From: Geobacter argillaceus
GTDB taxonomy: Bacteria > Desulfobacterota > Desulfuromonadia > Geobacterales > DSM-12255
Direction: 5' to 3'
Assembly: GCF_007830735.1 (NCBI RefSeq)
Contig: NZ_VLLN01000003.1
Location: 62,001 to 126,000 of the forward strand
Length of the DNA: 64,000 nucleotides
Part shown: in pieces, positions 26,952-38,239 of the stretch
Position numbering within the stretch: position 1 is the stretch's first letter
How the letters are laid out: each line of letters starts with the position of its first letter
Made by a program: the position numbers and the translations under genes
Notes under the pieces: generated by a model
Told to the model about the DNA's origin: nothing
Databases searched by the model: none
The model's input: only the letters and a program-made list of their open reading frames with translations

Positions 26952-27778
26952 GGTTGAACGGGTACCATCTCCGCCATGGCAATCCCCTTGCGGACCCGCA
27001 CCACGACGATGTGGTAAACCGGCTCGCCGGGGAACAGCTCCCGCCCTACCAGGGGCGCACCGCCACCACCGCTGATGATGGCCGGCACAGTACCGATCGT
27101 GTCCCGGTCGAACTGGTGCACATGGGAGAAAAAGGCCATGGTCACCCCTTCGCCGCTAAGGAGACGAATCAGCTCCGGAGCCCCCTCGCTGAACGTATGC
27201 CAGTTCCAGCGTTCTGTCCCGGGCGGCGCATGCATGGCAACGAAAGCAAGGGGGGAGCGCAGGGCAAGCTGCCGGCGCAAGTAGGCCAGTTCCTCCTTTG
27301 CGAGACTATTGCGGGAATTGTCCACTGCCACCAGCTTGAAGCCGAGCCGGGCAATATCGATGCTGAAGTTGCGCGGGCCGACCTTCTCCTCGAACAGCGC
27401 CCGGTCCCGCTCGTGGTTTCCCTTCACCACGAACACCGGCAGGCCGGGCACGGTCCGCTCAATGAGCTGTAGTGCGTGGTCCAACTCTTTAGTTGTGCCG
27501 TTATCCGAAAGATCTCCGCCATGCAGGATGAAGAGCGGCTTGAAAGCGGACGCCCGCCGCAGCGCAGCCGTAAAGACCTTGTCATCCCCCCGGCTGTCGC
27601 CGAGCACGACAAAGGAGAAATCGTCCGGTGCCGACTGTGCGGCCCGGCTGGTGACTTGGCGCAACGACCGGTCGAAGAGGGTCTCGGCCAGGACCGTCTG
27701 TGACAGAAGGAACACGACGGCAACTGCAAGGCCGATAATGCCGGCACAGACCCCGGTGGCGCATCTACGATGAAACAT
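26948..27778 (-). CDS. Exported calcineurin-like metallophosphoesterase
   Basis: 276 aa. A signal peptide or anchor (GIIGLAVAVVFLLSQTVLA, about residues 13-31) is followed by the metal-binding blocks of the family: LGDSRGD, HGGDLSDNG, GNHERD, a histidine in AMHAPPG and FFSHVHQFD. It binds two metals and hydrolyses phosphoesters, probably in the periplasm. The substrate is unknown. The stop overlaps the cas6 start (ATGA), which is odd for a periplasmic enzyme and a cytoplasmic RNase. Confidence 0.88.
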   Translation of the reverse strand: MFHRRCATGVCAGIIGLAVAVVFLLSQTVLAETLFDRSLRQVTSRAAQSAPDDFSFVVLGDSRGDDKVFTAALRRASAFKPLFILHGGDLSDNGTTKELDHALQLIERTVPGLPVFVVKGNHERDRALFEEKVGPRNFSIDIARLGFKLVAVDNSRNSLAKEELAYLRRQLALRSPLAFVAMHAPPGTERWNWHTFSEGAPELIRLLSGEGVTMAFFSHVHQFDRDTIGTVPAIISGGGGAPLVGRELFPGEPVYHIVVVRVRKGIAMAEMVPVQP

Positions 27779-27889
27779 CCCGTCTCCCTTTACGACGTGG
27801 CGACATCATGTCAACCCATCGTTGGCTTGTTATTGCTCCAGTGAACAACCATGGGGGAGACAGCATGCCCCCTACGATGTCGCCGACAC

Positions 27890-29065
27890 TCACTCACCGG
27901 CCAGCTCCTCCAGATCCCGCAGCGCCGGCGGCACACCGTACAGCTCTGCTGCCAGGCTCGACAGGCTGCCTCGCAACTGGCTGAACTCGTGGGTCTTGTT
28001 GTATTCCAGGCGGCTGGTCAGGAGGATCACGTATATCCCTGCGCTCGGGTCGAGCCAGAGGGAGGTGCCGGAGTAGCCGGTATGGCCGAAGGAGCTGCGG
28101 GAGAAGCCGTTGCCCCGCGGGGACGAGAAGGGAGAGGCGATGTCCCAGCCGAGTCCCCGGACAACCTGGCCCTTGCGGGAGAAATACGGGGCAGTCATCT
28201 GGCGCACCGTCCGCTCCTCCAGCACCCGTATCCCGTCCAGCACCCCTTCATCGAAAACCATGCGGCAGAACCGGGCAAGATCGCCGGCGGTACTGAAGAG
28301 CCCGGCATGACCGGCCACGCCGCCCAACAGCCGGGCAAGGGAATCCTGGGGCTGACCGGCCAGATGGCTCCGGTCCGAGGGGCTGGCGGCAATCCTCGAA
28401 TGCAGGACGGCGCCGGGGGCGAACATGGTGTCGTTCATCCCCAACTGGCCATAGAGCTGCCTGCGGGTATAGACATCCAGCGGCTCGCCGCTCACCCTCC
28501 GGACCAGTTCGGCCAGGAGAATGAAATTGATGTCGGCGTAATGGAAACGGCTTCCCACCTCACCCTTCAGCCTCTGCTCGGCCGCTCCTTCCACGGCGCT
28601 CTGCATCGGCGCCAGAGAGCTCAGGCCGAAGTCGTCCAGCCCCGAGGTGTGGGTGAGCAGATTCACCACCAGCACCTCGTCCTTTCCTTTGCCGACGAAT
28701 TCGGGAAACCAGCGGGAGAGGGGGTCGACCAGGGAAAGTTTTCGTTCTTCAGCCAGCTTCATGATCGCCGGGGTCGTTGCCACCACCTTGGTTAGAGAGG
28801 CGAGATCGAACAGGGTGTCGTTGGTGACCGGTGGGGAGTGAGGGTCGGAAGAGACCCGGCCATAGGGCTTTTCGAACAGTATCCGGTCCTGATTGCCGAT
28901 CAGCACCACCCCGCCGGCAATCAGACCTTTGCCCATCGCCCCTGCCATGAGCTGATCTATACGCTCGCTGGCGGGCATTACCGCCTGGGGGCCGTTGCCG
29001 GCAGCAGCAAGACCGTTGAACAGGAAGGTCGTCACGACCAGAATCATCACATACAGCCAGCGCAT
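27890..29065 (-). CDS. Serine hydrolase of the class C beta-lactamase/penicillin-binding family
   Basis: 391 aa with a signal peptide (MRWLYVMILVVTTFLFNGLA). Active-site motifs are SLTK (Ser90, Lys93), YAD at about 176-178 in the position of YxN, and HTGYSG near the C-terminus. The HTSGLDD segment is typical of EstB/PbpX-like hydrolases. It probably acts on peptidoglycan peptides or esters in the periplasm; true beta-lactamase activity is not implied. It is preceded by a DUF2914 gene on the same strand. Confidence 0.88.
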   Translation of the reverse strand: MRWLYVMILVVTTFLFNGLAAAGNGPQAVMPASERIDQLMAGAMGKGLIAGGVVLIGNQDRILFEKPYGRVSSDPHSPPVTNDTLFDLASLTKVVATTPAIMKLAEERKLSLVDPLSRWFPEFVGKGKDEVLVVNLLTHTSGLDDFGLSSLAPMQSAVEGAAEQRLKGEVGSRFHYADINFILLAELVRRVSGEPLDVYTRRQLYGQLGMNDTMFAPGAVLHSRIAASPSDRSHLAGQPQDSLARLLGGVAGHAGLFSTAGDLARFCRMVFDEGVLDGIRVLEERTVRQMTAPYFSRKGQVVRGLGWDIASPFSSPRGNGFSRSSFGHTGYSGTSLWLDPSAGIYVILLTSRLEYNKTHEFSQLRGSLSSLAAELYGVPPALRDLEELAGE

Positions 29066-29123
29066 TACTCGGTCATTCCTCCAGCATAGAAAAAGGGGGA
29101 ATCGTCTCCCCCCTCCGTTTATT

Positions 29124-29531
29124 TCAGTTTATCCGGAACTTGACCGTCTGCAGCAGGTTACCGTCACTGTCCAGAATCTCCACCCGCCAATCGCCGGCCC
29201 AGCCACGCTGGATTTCCTTTTTGCTGAAGGTGCGCCAGCGCTCCCCCTTCACCGGGAGTTCATACTCGCCCGCCTTTTCGTCACCCCGGTACCAGACATG
29301 CTTGATGGTGGTATCCGTATCCTCGGGCGCGGTAATCCGGGTGAAGCAGTAGAGAGCCTTGACCGACGCCGACGAAATGCGGTGGACCGAATCGATCGGC
29401 TTATTCCGGACGATCTTGGTGGTCACCGCCAGCTCGGTGATTTTCAGGTCAGACTCTGCCGCCTGCACGGGGTGGCTCATCTGTGCCAGTAGCATGAACA
29501 GTGCAGATGCAAGGACGAGGAGATGCTTCAT
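29124..29531 (-). CDS. Secreted DUF2914 protein
   Basis: 135 aa. A signal peptide (MKHLLVLASALFMLLAQMSH, cleavage near VQAA) precedes a beta-sandwich domain. Key family motifs are ALYCFTRI, HVWYRGDEKA, the basic strand RWRTFSKKEIQRGWAGDWRV and the C-terminal LLQTVKFRI. DUF2914 domains are periplasmic and of unknown function, often fused or adjacent to envelope genes. ATG 29531 has GGAGG 6 nt upstream. It lies between secA and the beta-lactamase-like gene, all on the minus strand. Confidence 0.82.
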   Translation of the reverse strand: MKHLLVLASALFMLLAQMSHPVQAAESDLKITELAVTTKIVRNKPIDSVHRISSASVKALYCFTRITAPEDTDTTIKHVWYRGDEKAGEYELPVKGERWRTFSKKEIQRGWAGDWRVEILDSDGNLLQTVKFRIN

Positions 29532-29629
29532 GCCATACCTCCGGTGAATGCTCTATCAGAATCAGGTGCGATAATCGACTTCAGTTGTGAGTAACGTCGT
29601 CAGAACCGCAGGCGGTCGCCTACTTGCGG

Positions 29630-32338
<2,709 letters not shown>

Positions 32339-32460
32339 GAAGTCAGTCTCCCGGCACGATGGCGATTTAAAAACAGGTAAAGGTACCACAAAGGGGACGT
32401 GTGCTCAACAGGAAAAGGGCGCCCGGAATTCCGCTCCGAGCGCCATCCATCAGGAATTTG

Positions 32461-33609
32461 TCAGGAATTTGTTACAGGAAGGGTGAAACGGAAGGTGGTC
32501 CCGGTGTCAGTATTGCTCTCGAAGGAGACCTTCCCTCCCAGATAGCGCTCGCCGAACAACTTGATGCTGTAGGTACCGATGCCGCGGCCGGTGCCCGCCT
32601 TGGTGCTGAACGAACGCCGGAACAGTTGCATGGCGACGTCCTGTGAGATAACCCCGGGGTTGTGGACGCTGAAGATCACCTCACCGTCTGCCTCCCGGGA
32701 AGAAAGGGTCACGGTACCGCCCTGCGGGGTCGCCTCCAGAGCATTTTTCACCAGATTTCCCAGGATGCGCCGCAGGATGGCGCCGTCGCTGACAATATGG
32801 CATCCGGCAACTTCGCCCAGACACAGGGTGCGCTCCTCTGCAACCTCGTGGCCGGTGTAGAGACACCACACATCTTCCAGCAGCTTGGGAACGAAAACCA
32901 GCATCATTTCAGGTTTGAACGCCCCGCTCTCGGCAGCCACCAGTTTGCGCTGCAGCAGAATCTCGTCGATAAGCCGGTCGGAAAGATCGAGCAGCCACTG
33001 CTTGTACTCCTCCTCCTTCTCCTCGTCGAGGTTCTTCCCCTCCACCAGCAGGCTGGAAATCCCCTTGATGCCGCCGGCGGTATTGATCACGTCGTGGAAA
33101 AAGACCCGCTCAAGGACGTCCCGCCGTTTCTCGGCGCTGATGTCCTTGAAGATGCAGATGACTACCGGAATCCCCTCGATGACCGTCGGGGTGGATAGCA
33201 CCTCAAGATCCATGGCCGTTCCGATGTCATCCCGGAGCAGGATGGAACACTCCCGGGTCACCGGCCGCATCATCTGCTGACTTTCCAGGATGGAGCGAAG
33301 TGCTCCGCAGGTGCCGCAGTGGGGGCCGCTGCCACAGCCGTCCGTACCTTCCCGATCGAACAGGCAGCCTATTGCCTCGCCGGTCCGCTTACCGATCAGG
33401 GACCCGAGGTCCTCCCGGGAAAAGGTGCTGAGGGTGCGGGTATTGGCGGCCAGGATCTGGCGCTCGCTATTAAGCACCATGGCAAAATAGGGGATGGCGT
33501 CGAGAATGGTGAACAGTAACTCCTGGTCGAGAAGCGTTTCGCGGCTACTCTGCACCCCGCCATTCCCGACTGCCAAGCGGGTGGGATGCTGTTCAGCAAA
33601 CGCAGTCAT
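32461..33609 (-). CDS. PAS sensor histidine kinase with Cys-rich insert
   Basis: 382 aa, soluble. A PAS domain (about residues 28-155) contains an unusual cysteine cluster (IGCLFDREGTDGCGSGPHCG then TCGAL), with four cysteines within about 25 residues, suggesting metal, heme or redox sensing. The histidine is in FFHDVIN (about 170) rather than a classic HisKA box. The HATPase region shows NLVKNALEA, HNPGVI and GTGRGIGTYSIK. It follows the cupin gene by 11 bp, downstream of rfb genes. The cognate regulator is not in sight. Confidence 0.87.
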   Translation of the reverse strand: MTAFAEQHPTRLAVGNGGVQSSRETLLDQELLFTILDAIPYFAMVLNSERQILAANTRTLSTFSREDLGSLIGKRTGEAIGCLFDREGTDGCGSGPHCGTCGALRSILESQQMMRPVTRECSILLRDDIGTAMDLEVLSTPTVIEGIPVVICIFKDISAEKRRDVLERVFFHDVINTAGGIKGISSLLVEGKNLDEEKEEEYKQWLLDLSDRLIDEILLQRKLVAAESGAFKPEMMLVFVPKLLEDVWCLYTGHEVAEERTLCLGEVAGCHIVSDGAILRRILGNLVKNALEATPQGGTVTLSSREADGEVIFSVHNPGVISQDVAMQLFRRSFSTKAGTGRGIGTYSIKLFGERYLGGKVSFESNTDTGTTFRFTLPVTNS

Positions 33610-33620
33610 GGCATTCCTCC

Positions 33621-33986
33621 CTACCCGGCAGCGGGTTCATCAGCCGGGCAGCGGTTGTAGTCATCCTGGAACCGGACGATATCGTCCTCCCCCAGGTACT
33701 CTCCGCTCTGCACCTCGATGATCACCAGCGGGATCACCCCGGGATTCTCCAGGCGATGGGTCATGCCGATGGGGATGAAGGTCGACTCGTTGACATTGAC
33801 CGTGAACTCACGGTCGCCGCAGGTCACCTGGGCGGTTCCTGAGACGACGATCCAGTGTTCGCTCCGGTGGTGGTGCTTCTGGAGGGAGAGCCGCTCGCGC
33901 GGCTTGACTTCGATCCGTTTGATCTTGTACCCGTTCTTCTCGTCCAGGACCGTATAGGTACCCCAGGGACGTTCACCGCGTTCCAT
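33621..33986 (-). CDS. Mannose-6-phosphate isomerase type II-like cupin
   Basis: 121 aa from ATG 33986 (ACGGAG 6 nt upstream); longer in-frame starts run into a repeat. It is a single cupin equal to the C-terminal isomerase domain of bifunctional ManC/AlgA. The motifs are RPWGTYTVLDE, KIKRIEVKPRERLSLQKH, the metal-binding HHHRSEHWIVVSGTA and the second motif IPIGMTHRLENPG. It would interconvert mannose-6-P and fructose-6-P for sugar-nucleotide supply, although isolated domains of this type are rarely tested. The rfbD neighbour supports a polysaccharide role. Confidence 0.85.
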   Translation of the reverse strand: MERGERPWGTYTVLDEKNGYKIKRIEVKPRERLSLQKHHHRSEHWIVVSGTAQVTCGDREFTVNVNESTFIPIGMTHRLENPGVIPLVIIEVQSGEYLGEDDIVRFQDDYNRCPADEPAAG

Positions 33987-34004
33987 TGTCATCTCCGTTA
34001 TCAG

Positions 34005-34060
34005 GTAGGGGCAGACCTGTGTGTCTGCCCAATCTGGGCGATCACAAGGATCGCCCCTAC
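34005..34060. repeat. GTAGGGGC-type intergenic hairpin repeat, copy 1
   Basis: It begins GTAGGGGCAGAC and ends with GATCGCCCCTAC. It contains two hairpins (GGGCAGAC/GTCTGCCC and GGGCGATC/GATCGCCC). It lies between rfbD and the cupin gene. Related copies are at 55507 and 59369. Confidence 0.8.
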
Positions 34061-34068
34061 GCAACCAC

Positions 34069-34896
34069 TCACCCTCTCAGCTTCAGGTACCCCTTCAGCG
34101 CCTCGTGCCACGGCTGGGGCTGAAAACCGGCGTCCCGCACCAGCTTGCTGCAATCCAGGGTGGAGTAGAGCGGTCGGCGGGCCGGACGGTTCAGTTCGGC
34201 CGTGGTCATCGGCTTGACAGCAACATTCATTCCCGTTTCCGCGAAGATGGCCCGGGCGAACTCGTTCCAGGAGCAGTAACCGCTGTTGGCCGCATGGTAG
34301 ATGCCCCGGCAGCCATTGTCGATGAGCGCCTTGATCGCCAAGGCCAGGTCATGGCTCCAGGTGGGGGAGCCGATCTGGTCATCCACCACCGTCAACTCCG
34401 TCTTCTCACCGGCCAGGCGAAGCATGGTCTCCACGAAGTTCTTGCCGTGAAGACCGTACAGCCACTGGGTCCTGACGATCAGGTACGCGCCGGCAAAGGG
34501 TGCGTTCAACTCCCCGGCCAGCTTTGAATCGCCATAGACACTGACCGGCCCGGTCAGGTCGTCCTCCTCATAGGGAGTCCCCTTGTTGCCATCGAAGACG
34601 TAGTCGGTACTGACATGCACCAATAGCGCGTCGATCTCCCGGGCAGCCATGGCCAGGTGGCCGACGCCTTCGCCATTGACCTGCATGGCCAGCTCCCGGT
34701 TCGTTTCGCACCCGTCCACATCGGTGTAGGCAGCGGCATTGACGATCACTCGCGGCTTCAGGGTCCTGACCACCCGCAAGGTCGACTCCAGGGAGGTGAT
34801 ATCGATGTCCGGCAGGTCCAGCCCCCGCACCTCACCACCCAGCACTTCCATCAAATCGTGGCCCAGCATACCGTTGGCGCCGACTACCAGTATCAT
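34069..34896 (-). CDS. rfbD: dTDP-4-dehydrorhamnose reductase
   Basis: 275 aa. The Rossmann N-terminus is ILVVGANGMLGHDL, the YxxxK catalytic motif is in VYGDSKLAGE, and VSTDYVFDG plus VRTQWLYG are typical of RmlD. It reduces dTDP-4-keto-L-rhamnose to dTDP-L-rhamnose, the donor for O-antigen or other surface polysaccharides. It is encoded after rfbB; rfbA and rfbC are not in the window. The gap from rfbB holds a repeat. Confidence 0.93.
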   Translation of the reverse strand: MILVVGANGMLGHDLMEVLGGEVRGLDLPDIDITSLESTLRVVRTLKPRVIVNAAAYTDVDGCETNRELAMQVNGEGVGHLAMAAREIDALLVHVSTDYVFDGNKGTPYEEDDLTGPVSVYGDSKLAGELNAPFAGAYLIVRTQWLYGLHGKNFVETMLRLAGEKTELTVVDDQIGSPTWSHDLALAIKALIDNGCRGIYHAANSGYCSWNEFARAIFAETGMNVAVKPMTTAELNRPARRPLYSTLDCSKLVRDAGFQPQPWHEALKGYLKLRG

Positions 34897-34907
34897 TTTA
34901 TACCCCC

Positions 34908-34975
34908 GTGACTCGTGACTGGTGACTCGTGACCGGTAAATACTTTCGCGTTACGAGTCACGAGTTACCAGTCAC
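34908..34975. repeat. Imperfect palindrome built of GTGACTCGTGACT units
   Basis: Tandem GTGACTCGTGACTGGTGACT-type units (34908-34934) face a reverse-complementary array at 34951-34975. The right arm overlaps the stop codon of rfbB. It forms a long hairpin between rfbB and rfbD. Confidence 0.75.
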
Positions 34976-36045
34976 CGCTTTTCGTACTGTTCCGCGTAGT
35001 ACTGCTGGTACTCGCCCGACGTCACCTTGGCCACCCACTCCTGGTTGGCCAGGTACCAGTCGATGGTTTCCCTGATGCCGGACTCGAAGGTATAGGCGGG
35101 CTCCCACCCAAGGTCCCGGCGAATCTTGCCGGCATCTATGGCATAGCGCCGGTCATGCCCCGGCCGGTCCTTGACAAAGGTGATGAGACCGCGGCTCTCG
35201 CCGACCGATCTCCCCAGCCGATCGTCCAGCAGATCGCAAACCAGGTGCACAATGTCGATGTTCTGCCATTCGTTATTGCCGCCGATGTTGTAGACCGAAC
35301 CGGGCACGGCCCCCTTCAGCACCGCTTCCACACCCCGGGCATGATCACGCACATGGAGCCAGTCCCGGATGTTTCTGCCGTCACCGTACACCGGCAGCGG
35401 CCTTTTCTTCATGATGTTGTGGATCATGAGCGGAATCAGCTTTTCCGGAAAGTGATACGGACCGTAGTTGTTGGAGCAACGGGTGTTCAGAGTCGGGAAA
35501 CCGAAGGTCTCATGGTAGGCCCGCACCAGCAGGTCGGCCCCGGCCTTGCTCGCCGAATAGGGTGAGTTGGCTGCCAGAGGGGTCTCCTCGGTGAAGAAGC
35601 CGGTAGAGCCGAGACTACCGTAGACCTCGTCGGTGGAGATCTGGAAGAACCGGAACTCATTGACCGCTCCGGACGCCCAGTGCTTGCGGCTCTCCTCCAA
35701 GAGGACCTGGGTACCGAGGACGTTGGTCCGGACAAAGATCTCCGGTCCGGAAATGGAGCGGTCGACATGGGACTCGGCCGCAAAGTGGATCACGGCATCG
35801 ACCTTCTCCTGCGCCAGCAGTCCGGCCACCAGCGGGGCGTCGCCGATGTCCCCCTTCACGAAGCGGTAATTGGGGTTCTGCTCCACCCCGGCCAGGTTTC
35901 GCAGGTTGCCGGCATAGGTGAGGCAGTCCAGGTTGACCAGCCGGCAGTCAGGGTTGGCGGTCAGGTAGTGGTGGATAAAATTGGAGCCGATAAAGCCGGC
36001 CCCGCCGGTGACGAGCAGCGAACGGGGAATAAAGGTATCTGTCAT
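34972..36045 (-). CDS. rfbB: dTDP-glucose 4,6-dehydratase
   Basis: 357 aa from ATG 36045; a 13-residue in-frame extension is possible but lacks the conserved look. The NAD motif is LLVTGGAGFIGSNF, with the STDEVYGSLG segment and the active-site YSASKAGADLLVRAYHET. It converts dTDP-glucose to the 4-keto-6-deoxy sugar in the dTDP-rhamnose pathway. lptD lies 69 bp upstream on the same strand. Confidence 0.95.
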   Translation of the reverse strand: MTDTFIPRSLLVTGGAGFIGSNFIHHYLTANPDCRLVNLDCLTYAGNLRNLAGVEQNPNYRFVKGDIGDAPLVAGLLAQEKVDAVIHFAAESHVDRSISGPEIFVRTNVLGTQVLLEESRKHWASGAVNEFRFFQISTDEVYGSLGSTGFFTEETPLAANSPYSASKAGADLLVRAYHETFGFPTLNTRCSNNYGPYHFPEKLIPLMIHNIMKKRPLPVYGDGRNIRDWLHVRDHARGVEAVLKGAVPGSVYNIGGNNEWQNIDIVHLVCDLLDDRLGRSVGESRGLITFVKDRPGHDRRYAIDAGKIRRDLGWEPAYTFESGIRETIDWYLANQEWVAKVTSGEYQQYYAEQYEKR

Positions 36046-36114
36046 TGGGGAACTCCGGTTCTCTGGGTGAATAAACGGTGGCACAGTAACATATTGCAGG
36101 CTGAAAAACCAGCG

Positions 36115-38154
36115 TTAGAACGCCTTCATTGGCCCCAGCGCCCCGATGCCGGCCAGATTGAAGGTAACCATGAACTCCCGGTTATCCGAACGGTCCCGGA
36201 AGGAGAACATCAGACTCCAGCACTGGTGGCGGTACTCGACGGTATAGAGCGATTCCAGGAAGCCGGGACGGTCGAACGAGTATCTGGCCGCGTAACTGGC
36301 AGTGAACGGCCTGATGCTGGCCACGGCCAGTTTCCCCTCCAGGTACTCCAGTTGGTCCCGGCCGTAGCGGTAGACAAGCCCGGCCCGGTTCCCCTGCCTG
36401 TCGTCCGCCTCCAAACCGACCGCAGCGGTGGCAACGTCACCCCGCTGGGTGGTAAAACGGGTATCTGTGGTGACCGCGAAATGTTCGACAGGGGCAATGC
36501 GAGCCTCCAAGCGCAGGTCGGTGAAGCGACGACCATCGTCCACAAGGGTCAGGAGATCGCGCCGGCCGCCGGAAAGTTGATATGCCTGGCTCAACCGCAG
36601 GTAAAGTAGGTCCCGGTACCGTACCGCATCACCCGTACCGCTGCGGCCGGTAACTGCACTGGCTACCGACCAGTAGAACTGCTCTCCACCGACGGAACGG
36701 TCGTCGTAGTCGAAAAACGGCAGATCGGACTGATCCTTTGACTCGATCACCCGATAGCCGATCTCCGGTTGCAGTTCGTGCCGGAGCCGCATTGTCTCGC
36801 CCCAGGCTACCGGGAAAACCCGGGCAAAGCGGCCGTGGAGCGCCGCCCCTCCCTCCGCCAACCCGACCCCGCGCCACCCTTCGCCACTATCGCTCCGGTC
36901 GGCATGGTAGAGCCTCTGCCGGAACCCGCCCCACGTTTCCAGGCCGATTCCGGGCAGCAGCGGCTGGTGCCAGGCGAGCCGGGGAGCGGCCTCAAGCCGC
37001 TGGCCGATGCTCCCCGCCTCCCGGTAGAAGTTGGTGGCCGCCGACTCCAGGGTGAAGAAGAGCGGCAGTCCACCGAGCCGCTCTCCCGCATTATCGATGG
37101 TCAACCGGGGGAGCCGCTGGAGCGTGGTATCATTGCTTGCGGTCTCCAAATTGTCAAGGGCGCGGAATTCCAGGGCGGCGCCGTAATCCCGCCAGGAGCG
37201 AGACAGTGATACTGTGGTATCCAGATACTGGCGGTTGTACTCGCCGCTCTCTATCCCGTAGTCCCGGTAAAAGTCCCGGTCCAGGGCCTGCTGGACGTCG
37301 GCCTTAAACCGGAGCGGCAGGCGGTTTTCCCGCAGTTGCAGGTTCAGGTCGCCCCGGGCGCGGTCTTGGCGGGTATCGTAGATGAGGTACCCTTTCAGCC
37401 GCCCGTCGCTGTCCGAACCGCCCAGGTAGCGGTAGTCAACACCCACCCCGACGCCGCGCTTGCTCTGCAGGTCGAGGTCGATGGTGGCGTCACGGCTGGG
37501 AGAGATCGCCCAGTACCAGGGGACATCGAGATAGACCCCCTTCTTGCCGGAACTCCCCAGCCGGGGAAACAGCAGGCCGGACTGGCGCTCGGTCTTGACC
37601 GGAAAGACCACGTAGGGAAGGTAGAACACGGGAACGCTGCCGATGGAAAAGACAGCGTTGCGGCCGGTGGCGTACTCCTCCAGGGTGAGGTCAAGGTTGT
37701 CGGCCGTGAAGTGCCAGCTGGGTGAGTCACCGTCGCAAGTGGTGAAGGAACCTTTTGCCAGGTGGTAGTCGGCTTTGCCGGTCTTGGCGAACCGCGCCCC
37801 TCGGAGGTGGAAATTGGGCTGTTTCAGGAAGAGGTAACCGTTCTCCACCTCGCCCTGTTCAGTATCGATGGCAATCTTGAGCCGGTCGGCGGTGAGCCGG
37901 TCGCCGTCGCGTCTGAGCTCCACATGTCCGACAGCGGTCGCCTCGGTGCCGCTCCGATCAATGGTGGCACTATCGGCCTTGAGCGTCGTTTCCTGCCAAT
38001 AGGCCTTAACCATACCCACGGCACTGAGCATGTTGCTCTTTTCGTCGAACGACATGGTATCGGCCTGGATGGTCAGCTTATCCGCAGCCGGCAGTTCGGC
38101 CGCTACAGCGGGCTTGACAGAACTTACCACAAAAATGACCAAGCAGCAGGCCAT
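36115..38154 (-). CDS. lptD: LPS-assembly outer membrane protein LptD
   Basis: 679 aa from ATG 38154; the frame stays open to 38265, but that extension is encoded by a heptamer repeat (FKVQGSRF) and looks adventitious. The signal sequence is MACCLVIFVVSSVKPAVAA. An OstA-like jellyroll domain (about residues 25-200) contains KLTIQADTMSF and repeated VGHVELRRDGD-type strands. A large beta-barrel follows, with VPVFYLPYVVFPV and PWYWAISPSRDATI signatures. It inserts lipopolysaccharide into the outer leaflet with LptE. It lies just after folC and before rfb genes. Confidence 0.92.
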   Translation of the reverse strand: MACCLVIFVVSSVKPAVAAELPAADKLTIQADTMSFDEKSNMLSAVGMVKAYWQETTLKADSATIDRSGTEATAVGHVELRRDGDRLTADRLKIAIDTEQGEVENGYLFLKQPNFHLRGARFAKTGKADYHLAKGSFTTCDGDSPSWHFTADNLDLTLEEYATGRNAVFSIGSVPVFYLPYVVFPVKTERQSGLLFPRLGSSGKKGVYLDVPWYWAISPSRDATIDLDLQSKRGVGVGVDYRYLGGSDSDGRLKGYLIYDTRQDRARGDLNLQLRENRLPLRFKADVQQALDRDFYRDYGIESGEYNRQYLDTTVSLSRSWRDYGAALEFRALDNLETASNDTTLQRLPRLTIDNAGERLGGLPLFFTLESAATNFYREAGSIGQRLEAAPRLAWHQPLLPGIGLETWGGFRQRLYHADRSDSGEGWRGVGLAEGGAALHGRFARVFPVAWGETMRLRHELQPEIGYRVIESKDQSDLPFFDYDDRSVGGEQFYWSVASAVTGRSGTGDAVRYRDLLYLRLSQAYQLSGGRRDLLTLVDDGRRFTDLRLEARIAPVEHFAVTTDTRFTTQRGDVATAAVGLEADDRQGNRAGLVYRYGRDQLEYLEGKLAVASIRPFTASYAARYSFDRPGFLESLYTVEYRHQCWSLMFSFRDRSDNREFMVTFNLAGIGALGPMKAF

Positions 38155-38205
38155 GACAGACGGGTGGCAATGCACAACAGAAGAACCCGTTGTAAGAGAA
38201 TTCCC

Positions 38206-38237
38206 GAACCTTGAACCTTGAACCTTGAACATTGAAC
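38206..38237. repeat. Heptamer tandem repeat (CCTTGAA)
   Basis: About four and a half copies of GAACCTT, the last one degenerate (GAACATT), lie between folC and lptD and enter the open frame upstream of the lptD start. Confidence 0.8.
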
Positions 38238-38239
38238 TC

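Noticed and set aside
27779-27889. Short plus-strand frame and GGCGACATC/GATGTCGCC inverted repeat
   Set aside because: The frame runs into the antisense of the serine hydrolase gene and the arms are 68 nt apart without a T-run; probably chance.
26070-29600. CRISPR array near cas6
   Set aside because: I looked for regularly spaced 25-37-nt direct repeats on both sides of cas6 and through the window and saw none.
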